From contig JAGOBF010000005.1 in assembly GCA_017983515.1 (NCBI GenBank), forward strand, positions 1 to 64,000: 64,000 nucleotides of DNA. The letters run 5' to 3'. Positions 1-7,078 of the stretch are shown here, piece by piece. The notes under the pieces were generated by a model that saw only the letters and a program-made list of their open reading frames with translations, was not told the DNA's origin and did no database searches. The DNA is from Promineifilum sp. (GTDB lineage Bacteria > Chloroflexota > Anaerolineae > Promineifilales > Promineifilaceae). Position numbers and translations under genes: made by a program. The first letter of the stretch is position 1, and each line of letters opens with the position of its first letter.

Positions 1-344
1 ACGTCATCGGCAACCGGACGCGAGTCAAGGTCAAGAAGAACAAGGTCGCCCCGCCCTTCACCGAGTGTGAATTCGATATCATGTACAATGAGGGTATCTC
101 CCGCACCGGCGATGTCCTCGACTTGGCGACCAATTTCAATATTGTGGACAAGCGCGGCGCTTACTTCCGCTACAATGACATGCTACTGGGCCAGGGACGT
201 GAGAACGCCAAGGTCTATCTAGCCGAGAACCCTTCCATTCTGGCCGAGTTGGAGCGTCTTATCCGCACCGAATCCCATCTTACCCCGCTTCTGATCGAAG
301 GCCCGGCGGCGGACGACGCTACCCCCGAGGAAGAAGAATTCTAG
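1..344 (+). CDS. recA: RecA recombinase, C-terminal part (5' truncated by window edge)
   Basis: The reading frame is open from base 3 and gives 113 residues ending at a TAG. The fragment carries the typical RecA tail: a VKVKKNKVAPPF stretch followed by FDIMYNEGISRTGD, which in RecA follows the ATPase core, then the small C-terminal domain and an acidic end (DDATPEEEEF). RecA forms ATP-dependent filaments on single-stranded DNA for recombination and SOS induction. The Walker motifs lie upstream of the window, so ATPase integrity cannot be judged here. Identification is confident from the conserved block. No U-rich terminator is obvious right after the stop. Confidence 0.95.
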   Translation, partial: VIGNRTRVKVKKNKVAPPFTECEFDIMYNEGISRTGDVLDLATNFNIVDKRGAYFRYNDMLLGQGRENAKVYLAENPSILAELERLIRTESHLTPLLIEGPAADDATPEEEEF

Positions 345-380
345 GGCAACTGTAGCGACAGAAGCACTGTAAGGGAAAGG

Positions 381-470
381 GGGTAGGATTAGCCAAGTGG
401 CCGAGGGTAGTAGATCAGCTCGATTGGGTTGACACAAAAGCCTCGATTGCTATAATCCTACCCTATCGAG
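381..470 (+). promoter_or_regulatory. Consensus sigma-70 promoter framed by an inverted repeat
   Basis: TTGACA at 429-434 and TATAAT at 451-456 are separated by 16 bp, an exact match to the primary-sigma consensus. A perfect 10-bp inverted repeat (GGGTAGGATT at 381-390, AATCCTACCC at 454-463) spans the -35 and overlaps the -10. The word CTCGATTG occurs at 419-426 and 442-449, and its inverse ATCGAG at 465-470, spaced about 23 bp apart. The promoter would drive the S1-domain gene starting at 579, leaving a leader of about 115 nt. The repeats are seen directly. Their role as operators or as an RNA fold is inference. Confidence 0.75.
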
Positions 471-578
471 TTAACACTTGGCAATGTTCTACCCCCGTTG
501 AACAACGCATAAAGTAAACGAAGCGCCTTGGATTACCCGGTGCTATACCAAAAAACGCCTTTGCAGGAGAGTTCTGTC

Positions 579-1574
579 ATGAGTGCAGACACCATGGAAA
601 TTACCCCCGAAGTTACCGCTGAAGAAGTTGCTGCTGAAGAAGTTACCACTGAGGAAGTTGTTTCTGAAGACGTAACAGCCGAAGAAACTACCGCTGAAGA
701 AGTTACTTCTGAAGGGGTTGCCGCCGACGTAGTTACCGCTGAAGCCACGCCCACCAGTATCGCTGACCTGACGCCCAAAATGCGTCTCAAAGGAACGGTC
801 AAACGCCTGGAACTGTACGGCGCGTTTATCGATCTCGGCATCGATGCTACCGGTCTTGTTCACATCTCAAAAATCGGCGGCGAGCAGGTCAACCGCGTTT
901 CCGATGCGTTGAAGGAAGACGAGGAAGTCACTGTCTGGGTCGAAAAAGTCGACCTGGAGCGTCAGCAGGTAATGTTGACGATGATTCCGCCGTTGGCGGT
1001 TGACTGGACCGAGTTAAAGACCGACCAGGTGTATGAAGGCACTGTCACACGGCTGGAAACGTTCGGCGCGTTTGTAGCAATCGGCGCCGAGCGCGAAGGG
1101 CTGGTTCACATCAGCGAACTGAGCCACAACTACGTGAAGCATCCCAGCGAAGTTGTGAACGTCGGCGACGAGGTGCAAGTGAAGGTGCTCGGTTTCAACC
1201 GCCGCAAACGACGCATCGATCTGAGCATGAAGGCCCTCACCGAAAAGCCGGAAGTGCAGCCCATGCAACAATCCCAAACTCGGCCGGGTGGCGGGCAAAG
1301 TGGCCCGCGGCCGAGCGGCGGCGGAGGCGGCAAGCGCCGTCAAAGCCGAGAGCGGTACGAGCCGGAAGTCTACGAGATGGTTGAGGACGATACCGAGGAA
1401 GTGCCCACAGCAATGGAGATTGCCATGCGGCGCGCGCTGGGCAACGACACCATTTCAGCCGTCAAGACTGAACAACGCGGGGGCCGCAAAGGTAAAAAGG
1501 CTGTGCGTGAAGGCCAACGTCAGATGCAGGAAGAGCTGCTCAAGCGTACGCTGACCATGCAGAGCGACAACTAA
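579..1574 (+). CDS. S1 RNA-binding domain protein with acidic N-terminal decapeptide repeats
   Basis: The 331-residue protein starts at ATG 579, preceded by AGGAGA at 565-570; an in-frame upstream start at 528 has no such site. Residues 11-60 are five imperfect ten-residue repeats of the type EVTAEEVAAE, strongly acidic. Two S1 (OB-fold) domains follow at about 67-137 and 149-219, each with the GAF-x-GLVHIS core. The C-terminal 110 residues are low-complexity, with Gly/Arg-rich and basic segments ending in KRTLTMQSDN. It is shorter than ribosomal protein S1, which has four to six S1 domains, so it is better viewed as an S1-like RNA-binding or ribosome-associated factor. It is expressed from the strong promoter just upstream. 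Confidence 0.9.
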   Translation: MSADTMEITPEVTAEEVAAEEVTTEEVVSEDVTAEETTAEEVTSEGVAADVVTAEATPTSIADLTPKMRLKGTVKRLELYGAFIDLGIDATGLVHISKIGGEQVNRVSDALKEDEEVTVWVEKVDLERQQVMLTMIPPLAVDWTELKTDQVYEGTVTRLETFGAFVAIGAEREGLVHISELSHNYVKHPSEVVNVGDEVQVKVLGFNRRKRRIDLSMKALTEKPEVQPMQQSQTRPGGGQSGPRPSGGGGGKRRQSRERYEPEVYEMVEDDTEEVPTAMEIAMRRALGNDTISAVKTEQRGGRKGKKAVREGQRQMQEELLKRTLTMQSDN

Positions 1575-1601
1575 AGTTGCTCGTAATACGGATTGGATAA
1601 T

Positions 1602-1625
1602 CGGGAGGCTAAAAAACGCCTCCCG
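1602..1625. terminator. Strong hairpin at convergent gene ends, overlapping the moeA stop
   Basis: CGGGAGGC at 1602-1609 pairs perfectly with GCCTCCCG at 1618-1625 around an 8-nt A-rich loop. It sits between the convergent S1-protein and moeA genes and includes the moeA stop codon. Read on the minus strand the loop is U-rich, but no U-tract follows the stem on either side. It is therefore a transcript-end hairpin rather than a textbook intrinsic terminator. Confidence 0.55.
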
Positions 1626-2871
1626 GCCAATCGATCATCAGTGCCGTCAACGTCGTCCCCGCCGTTACCGCTTTTACCCCTTCCGGCACCACCACCAAAG
1701 CATTTGCTTTGACCAACGAGGTCATCATGTGCGAACCTTGCCCGCCGGTGGTGCGGGCGACATAGCCGCGCTCGTCACGGGTGACGATGGCGCGCAGATA
1801 GCTTTCCCGTCCATCCGACCGGATATCCTCGAGCAGAATCGCCTGAACACTCGGCCGCTCCACATTGGTGTGTCCGCCCATCTTCCGGATGGCTGGGCGC
1901 GCAAACGTCTCGAATGAGACCATAGCCGAGACGGGATTACCGGGCAGGCCAAGGTAGGGAATGGCTCGATAGGCGCCGAAAGCCAGCGGCTTGCCCGGAC
2001 GCATGCGGACGCGCCAGAACGAGACGCCCCCCGCCTCATCGAGGACCGATTTGACCACGTCGTAAGCGCCGACAGAGACGCCGGCCGAGCTGACCAGCAG
2101 GTCAACACCCAACCGAACCGCTTCGTCGAGCTTTTCGCGCACCGCGGCCTCCGTATCGCCGGCCACGCCCAACTGAATGGGAGTGCCACCGAGAGCCAAC
2201 ACCTGAGCCGCCTGAGCATAGCCGTTGCTGTTGCGAATTTTTCCCCTTGTCAGGGGCATGGACACGTCAACCAGTTCATCACCTGTGGCTAGTATGCCCA
2301 CCCTGGGCCGGCGGACGACAGAAACTTGGCTGATCCCCAGCGAGGCCAGGACGCCGATTTCCTGCGGCCGAACCCACTTCCCCGCCGACAGCACTTCTTC
2401 GCCAGCCCTGACGTCTTCGCCCGGGTAACGAACGTAGTCTCCCACTTTCACCGCGCGAAACACGTTAAGGACGGCCGGCAACGGCCGCTCTTTGCCGCGC
2501 CAATGCTCGTCAGTATCCTCCACAGGCACAACGGCATCCGATCCGGCCGGCAACGGCGCGCCGGTCATGATGCGCGCGGTCGTGCCGGCCGTCAGCTCCA
2601 GCGTCGGGTCAGCTCCGGCGGCAATATCGCCCAGAACGCGCAAGGCCACGGGTGACTCCGATGCCGCCCCGGCCACATCATCGGCACGCACCGCGTAGCC
2701 GTCCATCGCCGAATTGGCGAAAGGCGGCAAATCGTCGCCGGCGATCACCGGCTCGGCCAATATTCGGCCTAGCGCGTCGAGCAACGGCGTTGATTCGGCC
2801 GGCAAAACGTCGACACGAGCCAGTACCAGGTGCAAGGCTTCGCGCACGGACAAATCTTCCTGGCTATTCAT
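1609..2871 (-). CDS. moeA: Molybdopterin molybdenumtransferase MoeA
   Basis: A 420-residue MoeA, the usual length. It inserts molybdate into adenylated molybdopterin in the last step of Mo-cofactor synthesis, in the cytosol. Visible motifs are DLPPFANSAMDGYAV near the N-terminus, GKIRNSNGY and SSAGVSVGAYD in the central MogA-like domain, and RPGKPLAFG plus GLPGNPVSA before the C-terminal barrel. I chose ATG 2871 (MNSQEDLSV): it lies 10 bp after the upstream gene's stop, whereas the longer frame to 2934 would overlap that gene by about 50 bp and has no family similarity. It is the last gene of the ricT-HD-EAD-moeA unit. Confidence 0.93.
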   Translation of the reverse strand: MNSQEDLSVREALHLVLARVDVLPAESTPLLDALGRILAEPVIAGDDLPPFANSAMDGYAVRADDVAGAASESPVALRVLGDIAAGADPTLELTAGTTARIMTGAPLPAGSDAVVPVEDTDEHWRGKERPLPAVLNVFRAVKVGDYVRYPGEDVRAGEEVLSAGKWVRPQEIGVLASLGISQVSVVRRPRVGILATGDELVDVSMPLTRGKIRNSNGYAQAAQVLALGGTPIQLGVAGDTEAAVREKLDEAVRLGVDLLVSSAGVSVGAYDVVKSVLDEAGGVSFWRVRMRPGKPLAFGAYRAIPYLGLPGNPVSAMVSFETFARPAIRKMGGHTNVERPSVQAILLEDIRSDGRESYLRAIVTRDERGYVARTTGGQGSHMMTSLVKANALVVVPEGVKAVTAGTTLTALMIDWPGGVF

Positions 2872-2881
2872 GATTCCAAGA

Positions 2882-3463
2882 TTATAGAGGACTATACTGA
2901 GCGTAGACGTAGCCGTTGGCGCTGCCGTCGACAAACACGTTAAACGGAGAATTGAACAACCGCACCCACATGTTGCGTTGAAGTTGATGGTAAGGATCCG
3001 GGTAAACCATTGGCCCCATCATTGGATGCCAGACCTGAAAGCCGCCGACCGACATCCAGCCGATAAAATAGCCGTAGAAAGGCCCGTACCAAGTATTGGG
3101 AAAGGAAAGCCAGAACATACCCGGCACCGATGGCGGTTGCGGGCCGGCAGGCATGGCGGCAGGAACGTTTTGACCGCCTGTGGCAGGCGGGGGATTACCG
3201 AAAACGGCGGTTTGGTCGACCGGCGTCTCCGGCAACGTGCTTGGGTCAGCCCACAAGACGTGGGGCCTGAGTTCCCGACAGACAGTAATCAGCTTTTCGA
3301 TATGACCGTGGCGACGGCAATAGTCAGTTAGTTCACGTGCCTTGGCTGAATTCGTCCCGCCGGCCAGGTTATCGTATTGAATGCCCAATCGAAAGGACAG
3401 GTCGGCCAGCTCTTCGGCGTTGAAATAATCGTTGATCTGGTCGCTTAACTGGACAAAGTTCAT
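2882..3463 (-). CDS. Effector-associated-domain-like protein with aromatic C-terminal tail
   Basis: 193 residues. Residues 1-70 resemble the death-like effector-associated domains (EAD family, closest in memory to EAD7): the run contains FNAEELADLSFRLGIQYDNL, then KARELTDYCRRHGHIEKL and a closing CRELRP. Such domains usually sit at the N-terminus of NACHT, TIR or peptidase conflict proteins and recruit partners. Here residues about 75-115 are a Pro/Ala-rich linker, and residues 116-193 are an aromatic and Met/Pro-rich tail (many W, Y, F) that I do not recognise. No enzymatic domain is visible. The gene lies about 20 bp after the HD-domain gene and 10 bp before moeA, in the same orientation. 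The domain match is by eye only. Confidence 0.6.
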   Translation of the reverse strand: MNFVQLSDQINDYFNAEELADLSFRLGIQYDNLAGGTNSAKARELTDYCRRHGHIEKLITVCRELRPHVLWADPSTLPETPVDQTAVFGNPPPATGGQNVPAAMPAGPQPPSVPGMFWLSFPNTWYGPFYGYFIGWMSVGGFQVWHPMMGPMVYPDPYHQLQRNMWVRLFNSPFNVFVDGSANGYVYAQYSPL

Positions 3464-3483
3464 GGCCGACTTCCATCAAGGAT

Positions 3484-4080
3484 TCACACCGCCAATCGTC
3501 CGTCCAGTTCAAGTTCGGCGGCGGCGTCTTGCATGGCCTGCAGGACGTTGGCGATGTGGGTCCACAAGTCGAGATCGCCCGCAAAACACTCGCGGCTGAA
3601 GTCGGCCGTGGCCGCGGTCACATCGTCCCGATCGACACCGGCCGCGAAACGGCGATCTTTCCATTTCTTGCGCAGGGTGTTCGTGCTCACTTCGGCGATA
3701 TTGTGGGAAGGCTTTACCAGGGTTGTGGCGATGATCAGCCCGGTGATCTCGTCGCAGGCCATCAGGGCGAAATCAATCGGCTTCTCCCGCTCAACACCGG
3801 TGCCTTCTGTGTAATGGGAAAGAATGACGCGAATCGTCTCTTCGTCCCACCCCTCGGCGCGCAGAATATCGGCGCCCTTGCCGGGATGTTCGTTCAGGTT
3901 TGGATGAATTTCCCAGTCGAAGTCATGGAGCAGCCCGACCGTCTGCCAGTATGTGGGATCTTCACCCAGCCGCAACGCATAAGCGCCCATCGCCGTGCTG
4001 ACGGCCAGCATGTGGCGACGCAGGCCGCGCTCTTGAACATGGCGGCAGACCAACTCCCATGCATCCTCTTTGGTCTTCAC
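3484..4080 (-). CDS. HD domain (HDIG-type) phosphohydrolase-like protein
   Basis: 198 residues from GTG 4080, preceded by GAAGGTGAG; the frame extends to 4374 but that stretch is antisense-like overlap with ricT. Metal-binding signatures of the HD superfamily are present: RRHMLAVS near residue 20, then GLLHDFDWE (the HD pair) and NEHPGKGADIL, followed by SHYTEG. HD proteins are metal-dependent phosphohydrolases, often on nucleotides; the substrate here is unknown. The compact single-domain layout matches the widespread bacterial HDIG proteins. The start lies immediately next to the ricT stop, so the two genes are probably co-translated. Confidence 0.85.
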   Translation of the reverse strand: MKTKEDAWELVCRHVQERGLRRHMLAVSTAMGAYALRLGEDPTYWQTVGLLHDFDWEIHPNLNEHPGKGADILRAEGWDEETIRVILSHYTEGTGVEREKPIDFALMACDEITGLIIATTLVKPSHNIAEVSTNTLRKKWKDRRFAAGVDRDDVTAATADFSRECFAGDLDLWTHIANVLQAMQDAAAELELDGRLAV

Positions 4081-4081
4081 C

Positions 4082-5026
4082 TTACTCACCTTCGGTCTGA
4101 TCACCCTGATCGGCTGGTTTCTTGGCGCCACAATCACAGCCGCCGTTCTCGTGTTTGGAGCAACCGGCCTCGGCCTTCTTCTTGAGCGCTTCCAGTTCCT
4201 CCAGCGGCTCCAACTCGTGGCGATACACTTCGTGCACCTCATCATCGACGGCCACCAAGACGGAATCGCGCAACGGCCGCACGTCGATGACCCGCCCCTG
4301 CCCGTGAGGCGTCCCGATAGTTTTGCCAACCTTGGGGAGCTGCTTCTTGGCCTCAACGTACTGCTCGTATTCATAGACGAGGCAGCAGCGCAGCCGTCCG
4401 CACATGCCGGTGATCTCCTGCGGGCTGAGCGAAATGCCCTGCTCTTTGGCCATGCGAATGGAGATGGGGCTAAAGTCGGTCAGGAAGGTAGAACAGCAGC
4501 GCGGGATGCCGCAGGCGCCATAGCCGCCCATGACCTTAGCCACGTCACGCGGCCCGACAAGCTGCATCTCGACCCGCGTGCGATAGATGCGCCCCAGAGC
4601 GCTCTGGACATGCCGAACGTCGAGCTTCTTATTCTCGGTGGTATAAGCAATCGTCAGCCAGGAGCCGTCGAAACTGTATTCAGCCTTGACGAACTTGGCA
4701 TCCTTGATGCCGGCCCTGGATGCCTCCTCGCGACAGGCGATGAGCGCGTCCAGTTCCTTGGATTCCCACAACTGCTTCATCACCATATCGCGCGGGGTGG
4801 CCTTGCGCTGTACGGCCTTCAGCCCTTTGTGTCGATGGACTTCCTGCGGCTCGACAAAAGCGATAACCTGGCCGAGCTGCTTGCCGCGTTTGGTCTCGAC
4901 GATCACATGGTCACCAGCGACCAGGTCGTCGTGGCTGCCTACCTTGAAGTGGTAGAGCTTGCCTAATTTTTGAAAGCGAACACCAATGAATTCAGAGGTT
5001 TCGCCGGGAGCCAATACGGTAGCCAT
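4082..5026 (-). CDS. ricT: PSP1-domain regulatory iron-sulfur protein RicT (YaaT family)
   Basis: A 314-residue PSP1-domain protein. The conserved cysteines are present: GACGIPRCCSTF around residue 170 and GMCGRLRCCLVYEYEQY around 205. In Bacillus, RicT forms a complex with RicA and RicF that carries Fe-S clusters and affects RNA maturation by RNase Y. An additional Cys-rich tail near the C-terminus (CSKHENGGCDCG) is not part of the core as I know it. The gene is first of the minus-strand unit ricT-HD-EAD-moeA and is separated from the Mrp gene upstream by a terminator. ricA and ricF are not in this window. Confidence 0.88.
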   Translation of the reverse strand: MATVLAPGETSEFIGVRFQKLGKLYHFKVGSHDDLVAGDHVIVETKRGKQLGQVIAFVEPQEVHRHKGLKAVQRKATPRDMVMKQLWESKELDALIACREEASRAGIKDAKFVKAEYSFDGSWLTIAYTTENKKLDVRHVQSALGRIYRTRVEMQLVGPRDVAKVMGGYGACGIPRCCSTFLTDFSPISIRMAKEQGISLSPQEITGMCGRLRCCLVYEYEQYVEAKKQLPKVGKTIGTPHGQGRVIDVRPLRDSVLVAVDDEVHEVYRHELEPLEELEALKKKAEAGCSKHENGGCDCGAKKPADQGDQTEGE

Positions 5027-5100
5027 AGGCTTGTTTCCTCGTAGTTGTTTAGATTGGAGTAGTTATACCGGAAACGGGGTAACTTCGGCAACTTGACATA

Positions 5101-5139
5101 TAACAAAGGGCGAGCGGCCGCCAAACAACCCCTCGCCCC
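5101..5139 (-). terminator. Intrinsic terminator after the Mrp gene
   Basis: On the minus strand GGGCGAG and CTCGCCC (genomic 5132-5138 and 5108-5114) can form a 7-bp GC-rich stem with a 17-nt loop, followed by TTTGTTATAT. It lies after the Mrp stop codon and ahead of ricT, so the iscX-nuo-mrp unit probably ends here and ricT has its own promoter. Confidence 0.6.
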
Positions 5140-5152
5140 GGAAAAATCGTTG

Positions 5153-6229
5153 TTATCCGATCATGGTTATCGGAATGAAGTTATCCGTCTGCACTTGTAG
5201 GGTCAGGACGCTTACTCTGGCCGCAACCTCGCGAGCGATGCGCCGGAGTGCCTGGGCCGCATCGGAGTCGGGGTGGGCAACCACGATCGGCCGGCCGCTG
5301 TCGCCACCCTTGCGCACTTCGGCCTCCAAGGGGATAGAGCCTAAGTAGGCCGTGTCATATTGCTTGGCCAATCGTTCGCCCGCGCCCGTGCCGAAGAATT
5401 CGCCGCTCATGTTCTCGATGACGCCGATAATGGGTACTTCAAGTTTCTCAAACGTCTTGAGTCCACGGACGGCATCGGAAGCGGCCACCTGCATCGGCTG
5501 GGTGATAACCAACGCGCCGGAAAGCGGCAGCACCTGGGCAAGCGTCAACTGAGCGTCGCCCGTGCCCGGCGGCAAGTCCACCACCAGATAATCCAGTTCG
5601 CCCCAGTCAACGTCGGTCAGCAATTGGCGAATCGCGCTGTGGAGCATCGGCCCGCGCCAGATCAGTGGCTGATCGGGCTTAACCAGGAACGCCATAGAGA
5701 TAAACTTAACACCGTAGTTCTCGGCCGGGACCATCTTGCGGTTGACCGGCGGCGGCATCTCGTCCCGGCCCATCATCATCGGCACGTTTGGCCCTAAAAT
5801 ATCGGCATCCAACAGGCCGACCCGTGCGCCCTCCATAGCCAGAGCAATCGCCAGATTAACGGCAACCGTCGTCTTGCCCACACCGCCCTTGCCGCTGGAT
5901 ACAGCGATTGTATTGCGGAAGTTCTGGCCGATCTGGTCGCTGATGCGCCGATCCGACGGGACGCTGGAATCCCAGTTAATGGTTACCTGACCGATGCCCG
6001 GTACACGAGCCAGCGCGGCGCGCGAATCGCCCTCCATCTTGCCTCGCAGAGGGCAGGCGGGCGTCGTGAGCATGATCGTGAAGTCCACGTCATTGCCCTC
6101 GATCTTCAAGTTTCGAATCATGTTGAGCGACACCAGGTCGCGATGTAATTCCGGCTCGATCACGGTCGATAAAGCTTTCATCACCCCATCTTCCGTGACC
6201 TCTATCCGGCCGCTTTTTTGTCCGAACAT
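5153..6229 (-). CDS. Mrp/NBP35-family Fe-S carrier ATPase (ApbC-like), lacking the CxxC pair
   Basis: 358 residues; ATG 6229 is preceded by GGAGAA. Residues 1-90 are a MIP18/DUF59 domain with its single TPACPLRGKM cysteine. The P-loop follows with the deviant Walker A GKGGVGKT (113-120), then a LLDADILGPN switch and DYLVVDLPPGTGDAQLT. Mrp proteins bind ATP and transfer Fe-S clusters to apo-enzymes in the cytosol. The usual CxxC after the ENMS motif is absent: here the chain runs ENMSGEFFGTGAGERL. The gene follows nuoI by 125 bp and would suit maturation of the complex I Fe-S subunits, but the missing ligand pair leaves the cluster-binding mode open. Confidence 0.88.
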   Translation of the reverse strand: MFGQKSGRIEVTEDGVMKALSTVIEPELHRDLVSLNMIRNLKIEGNDVDFTIMLTTPACPLRGKMEGDSRAALARVPGIGQVTINWDSSVPSDRRISDQIGQNFRNTIAVSSGKGGVGKTTVAVNLAIALAMEGARVGLLDADILGPNVPMMMGRDEMPPPVNRKMVPAENYGVKFISMAFLVKPDQPLIWRGPMLHSAIRQLLTDVDWGELDYLVVDLPPGTGDAQLTLAQVLPLSGALVITQPMQVAASDAVRGLKTFEKLEVPIIGVIENMSGEFFGTGAGERLAKQYDTAYLGSIPLEAEVRKGGDSGRPIVVAHPDSDAAQALRRIAREVAARVSVLTLQVQTDNFIPITMIG

Positions 6230-6354
6230 TATGGTTTCTCCAGGCCGCGTAAAGCGAAATCGCTCCTGGGGAGCGACTTCGGCGGCGCTATATACTCGAT
6301 GGCGAACCGCGAAGCTCGCTGAGCAACTCAGAATTCGCAGACAGGCGCTCTCAC

Positions 6355-7041
6355 TTAATACTGCACGCCCTGATAGTAAAGCTGGCGAGCGACAGCCTCA
6401 GAGATGCGCTGTTCGCGCCCGTCGCCATCCTTATCTTTTTTCTTGGCCTTGGCCGCCTCGGCCATTTGACGGGCAATCTCTTCCGCTTCCGCCTTCTTCG
6501 GCGCGATCTCTCGCCAATAGCTGAGCGGCTTGCTCAATCGTTCCTTGTCATGAATGTGGGCCGTCCGGCGATCATAGCTGGCCAACTCATAATCATGATC
6601 CATCTTGATCGCGTCAAAAGGGCAGAATTCGGCGCAATAGCCGCAGTTCATGCAAATGTCGATATCGATGAAGAATTTCTCCGGCTCCGGTTTGGGCCGG
6701 CCGTTGGGCTGCTTGCCGCGTTCGATCCAGATGCACTGCGGTGGACACACCTTGGCGCAAATGCCGCACGACGTGCACCAGTCATGGCCCCAGCGCTGGC
6801 CCGGCGGCGGATCATCAGTCACCAGGAAGGGGACATAGCGAAAGCGCTCGGGCATGGGCAACTTTTCTTCGGGGTAGAATACCGTCTTGATGCCCTCTCC
6901 CTTCGGCCCCTGTCGAACCAGCAAAGCTTCATCGTTGTAGTAACGGCCGCCCTTGCCGATCCACTTCACATCATCGACGTAGCTGCGAACGAAATGGCGC
7001 AAAACGACGCCCATTCCCTTAACTATTCCTAATCCGTACAT
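6355..7041 (-). CDS. nuoI: NADH-quinone oxidoreductase subunit I
   Basis: A 228-residue ferredoxin-like subunit of complex I. Two 4Fe-4S motifs are intact: CTSCGICAKVCP at about 89-100 and CMNCGYCAEFCPFDAI at about 130-145. It would carry clusters N6a/N6b between the NADH module and NuoB. The C-terminal region beyond residue 165 is a charged extension rich in Lys/Glu/Ala. The start is ATG 7041 with CGGGAG just upstream. It lies about 40 bp downstream of nuoCD in the same orientation. No nuoH or nuoJ-N follows; the next gene is an Mrp-type ATPase. Confidence 0.95.
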   Translation of the reverse strand: MYGLGIVKGMGVVLRHFVRSYVDDVKWIGKGGRYYNDEALLVRQGPKGEGIKTVFYPEEKLPMPERFRYVPFLVTDDPPPGQRWGHDWCTSCGICAKVCPPQCIWIERGKQPNGRPKPEPEKFFIDIDICMNCGYCAEFCPFDAIKMDHDYELASYDRRTAHIHDKERLSKPLSYWREIAPKKAEAEEIARQMAEAAKAKKKDKDGDGREQRISEAVARQLYYQGVQY

Positions 7042-7078
7042 GCATACTCCCGTTTCGTCATGCGGACCTTATGCCGCT

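Noticed and set aside
390..440. Stretch resembling the D-arm of a Ser/Leu tRNA (GTGGCCGAG)
   Set aside because: No matching acceptor stem, anticodon arm or T-arm can be built, and the consensus promoter begins in the same region.
609..758. Repeat tract that could be mistaken for a CRISPR or satellite array
   Set aside because: The repeats are in frame, degenerate at the base level and encode an acidic peptide; there are no spacers.
4070..4966. Long open frame on the plus strand, 298 codons
   Set aside because: It is antisense to ricT, whose cysteine motifs and length are clear; codon pattern and the lack of any motif mark it as a shadow.
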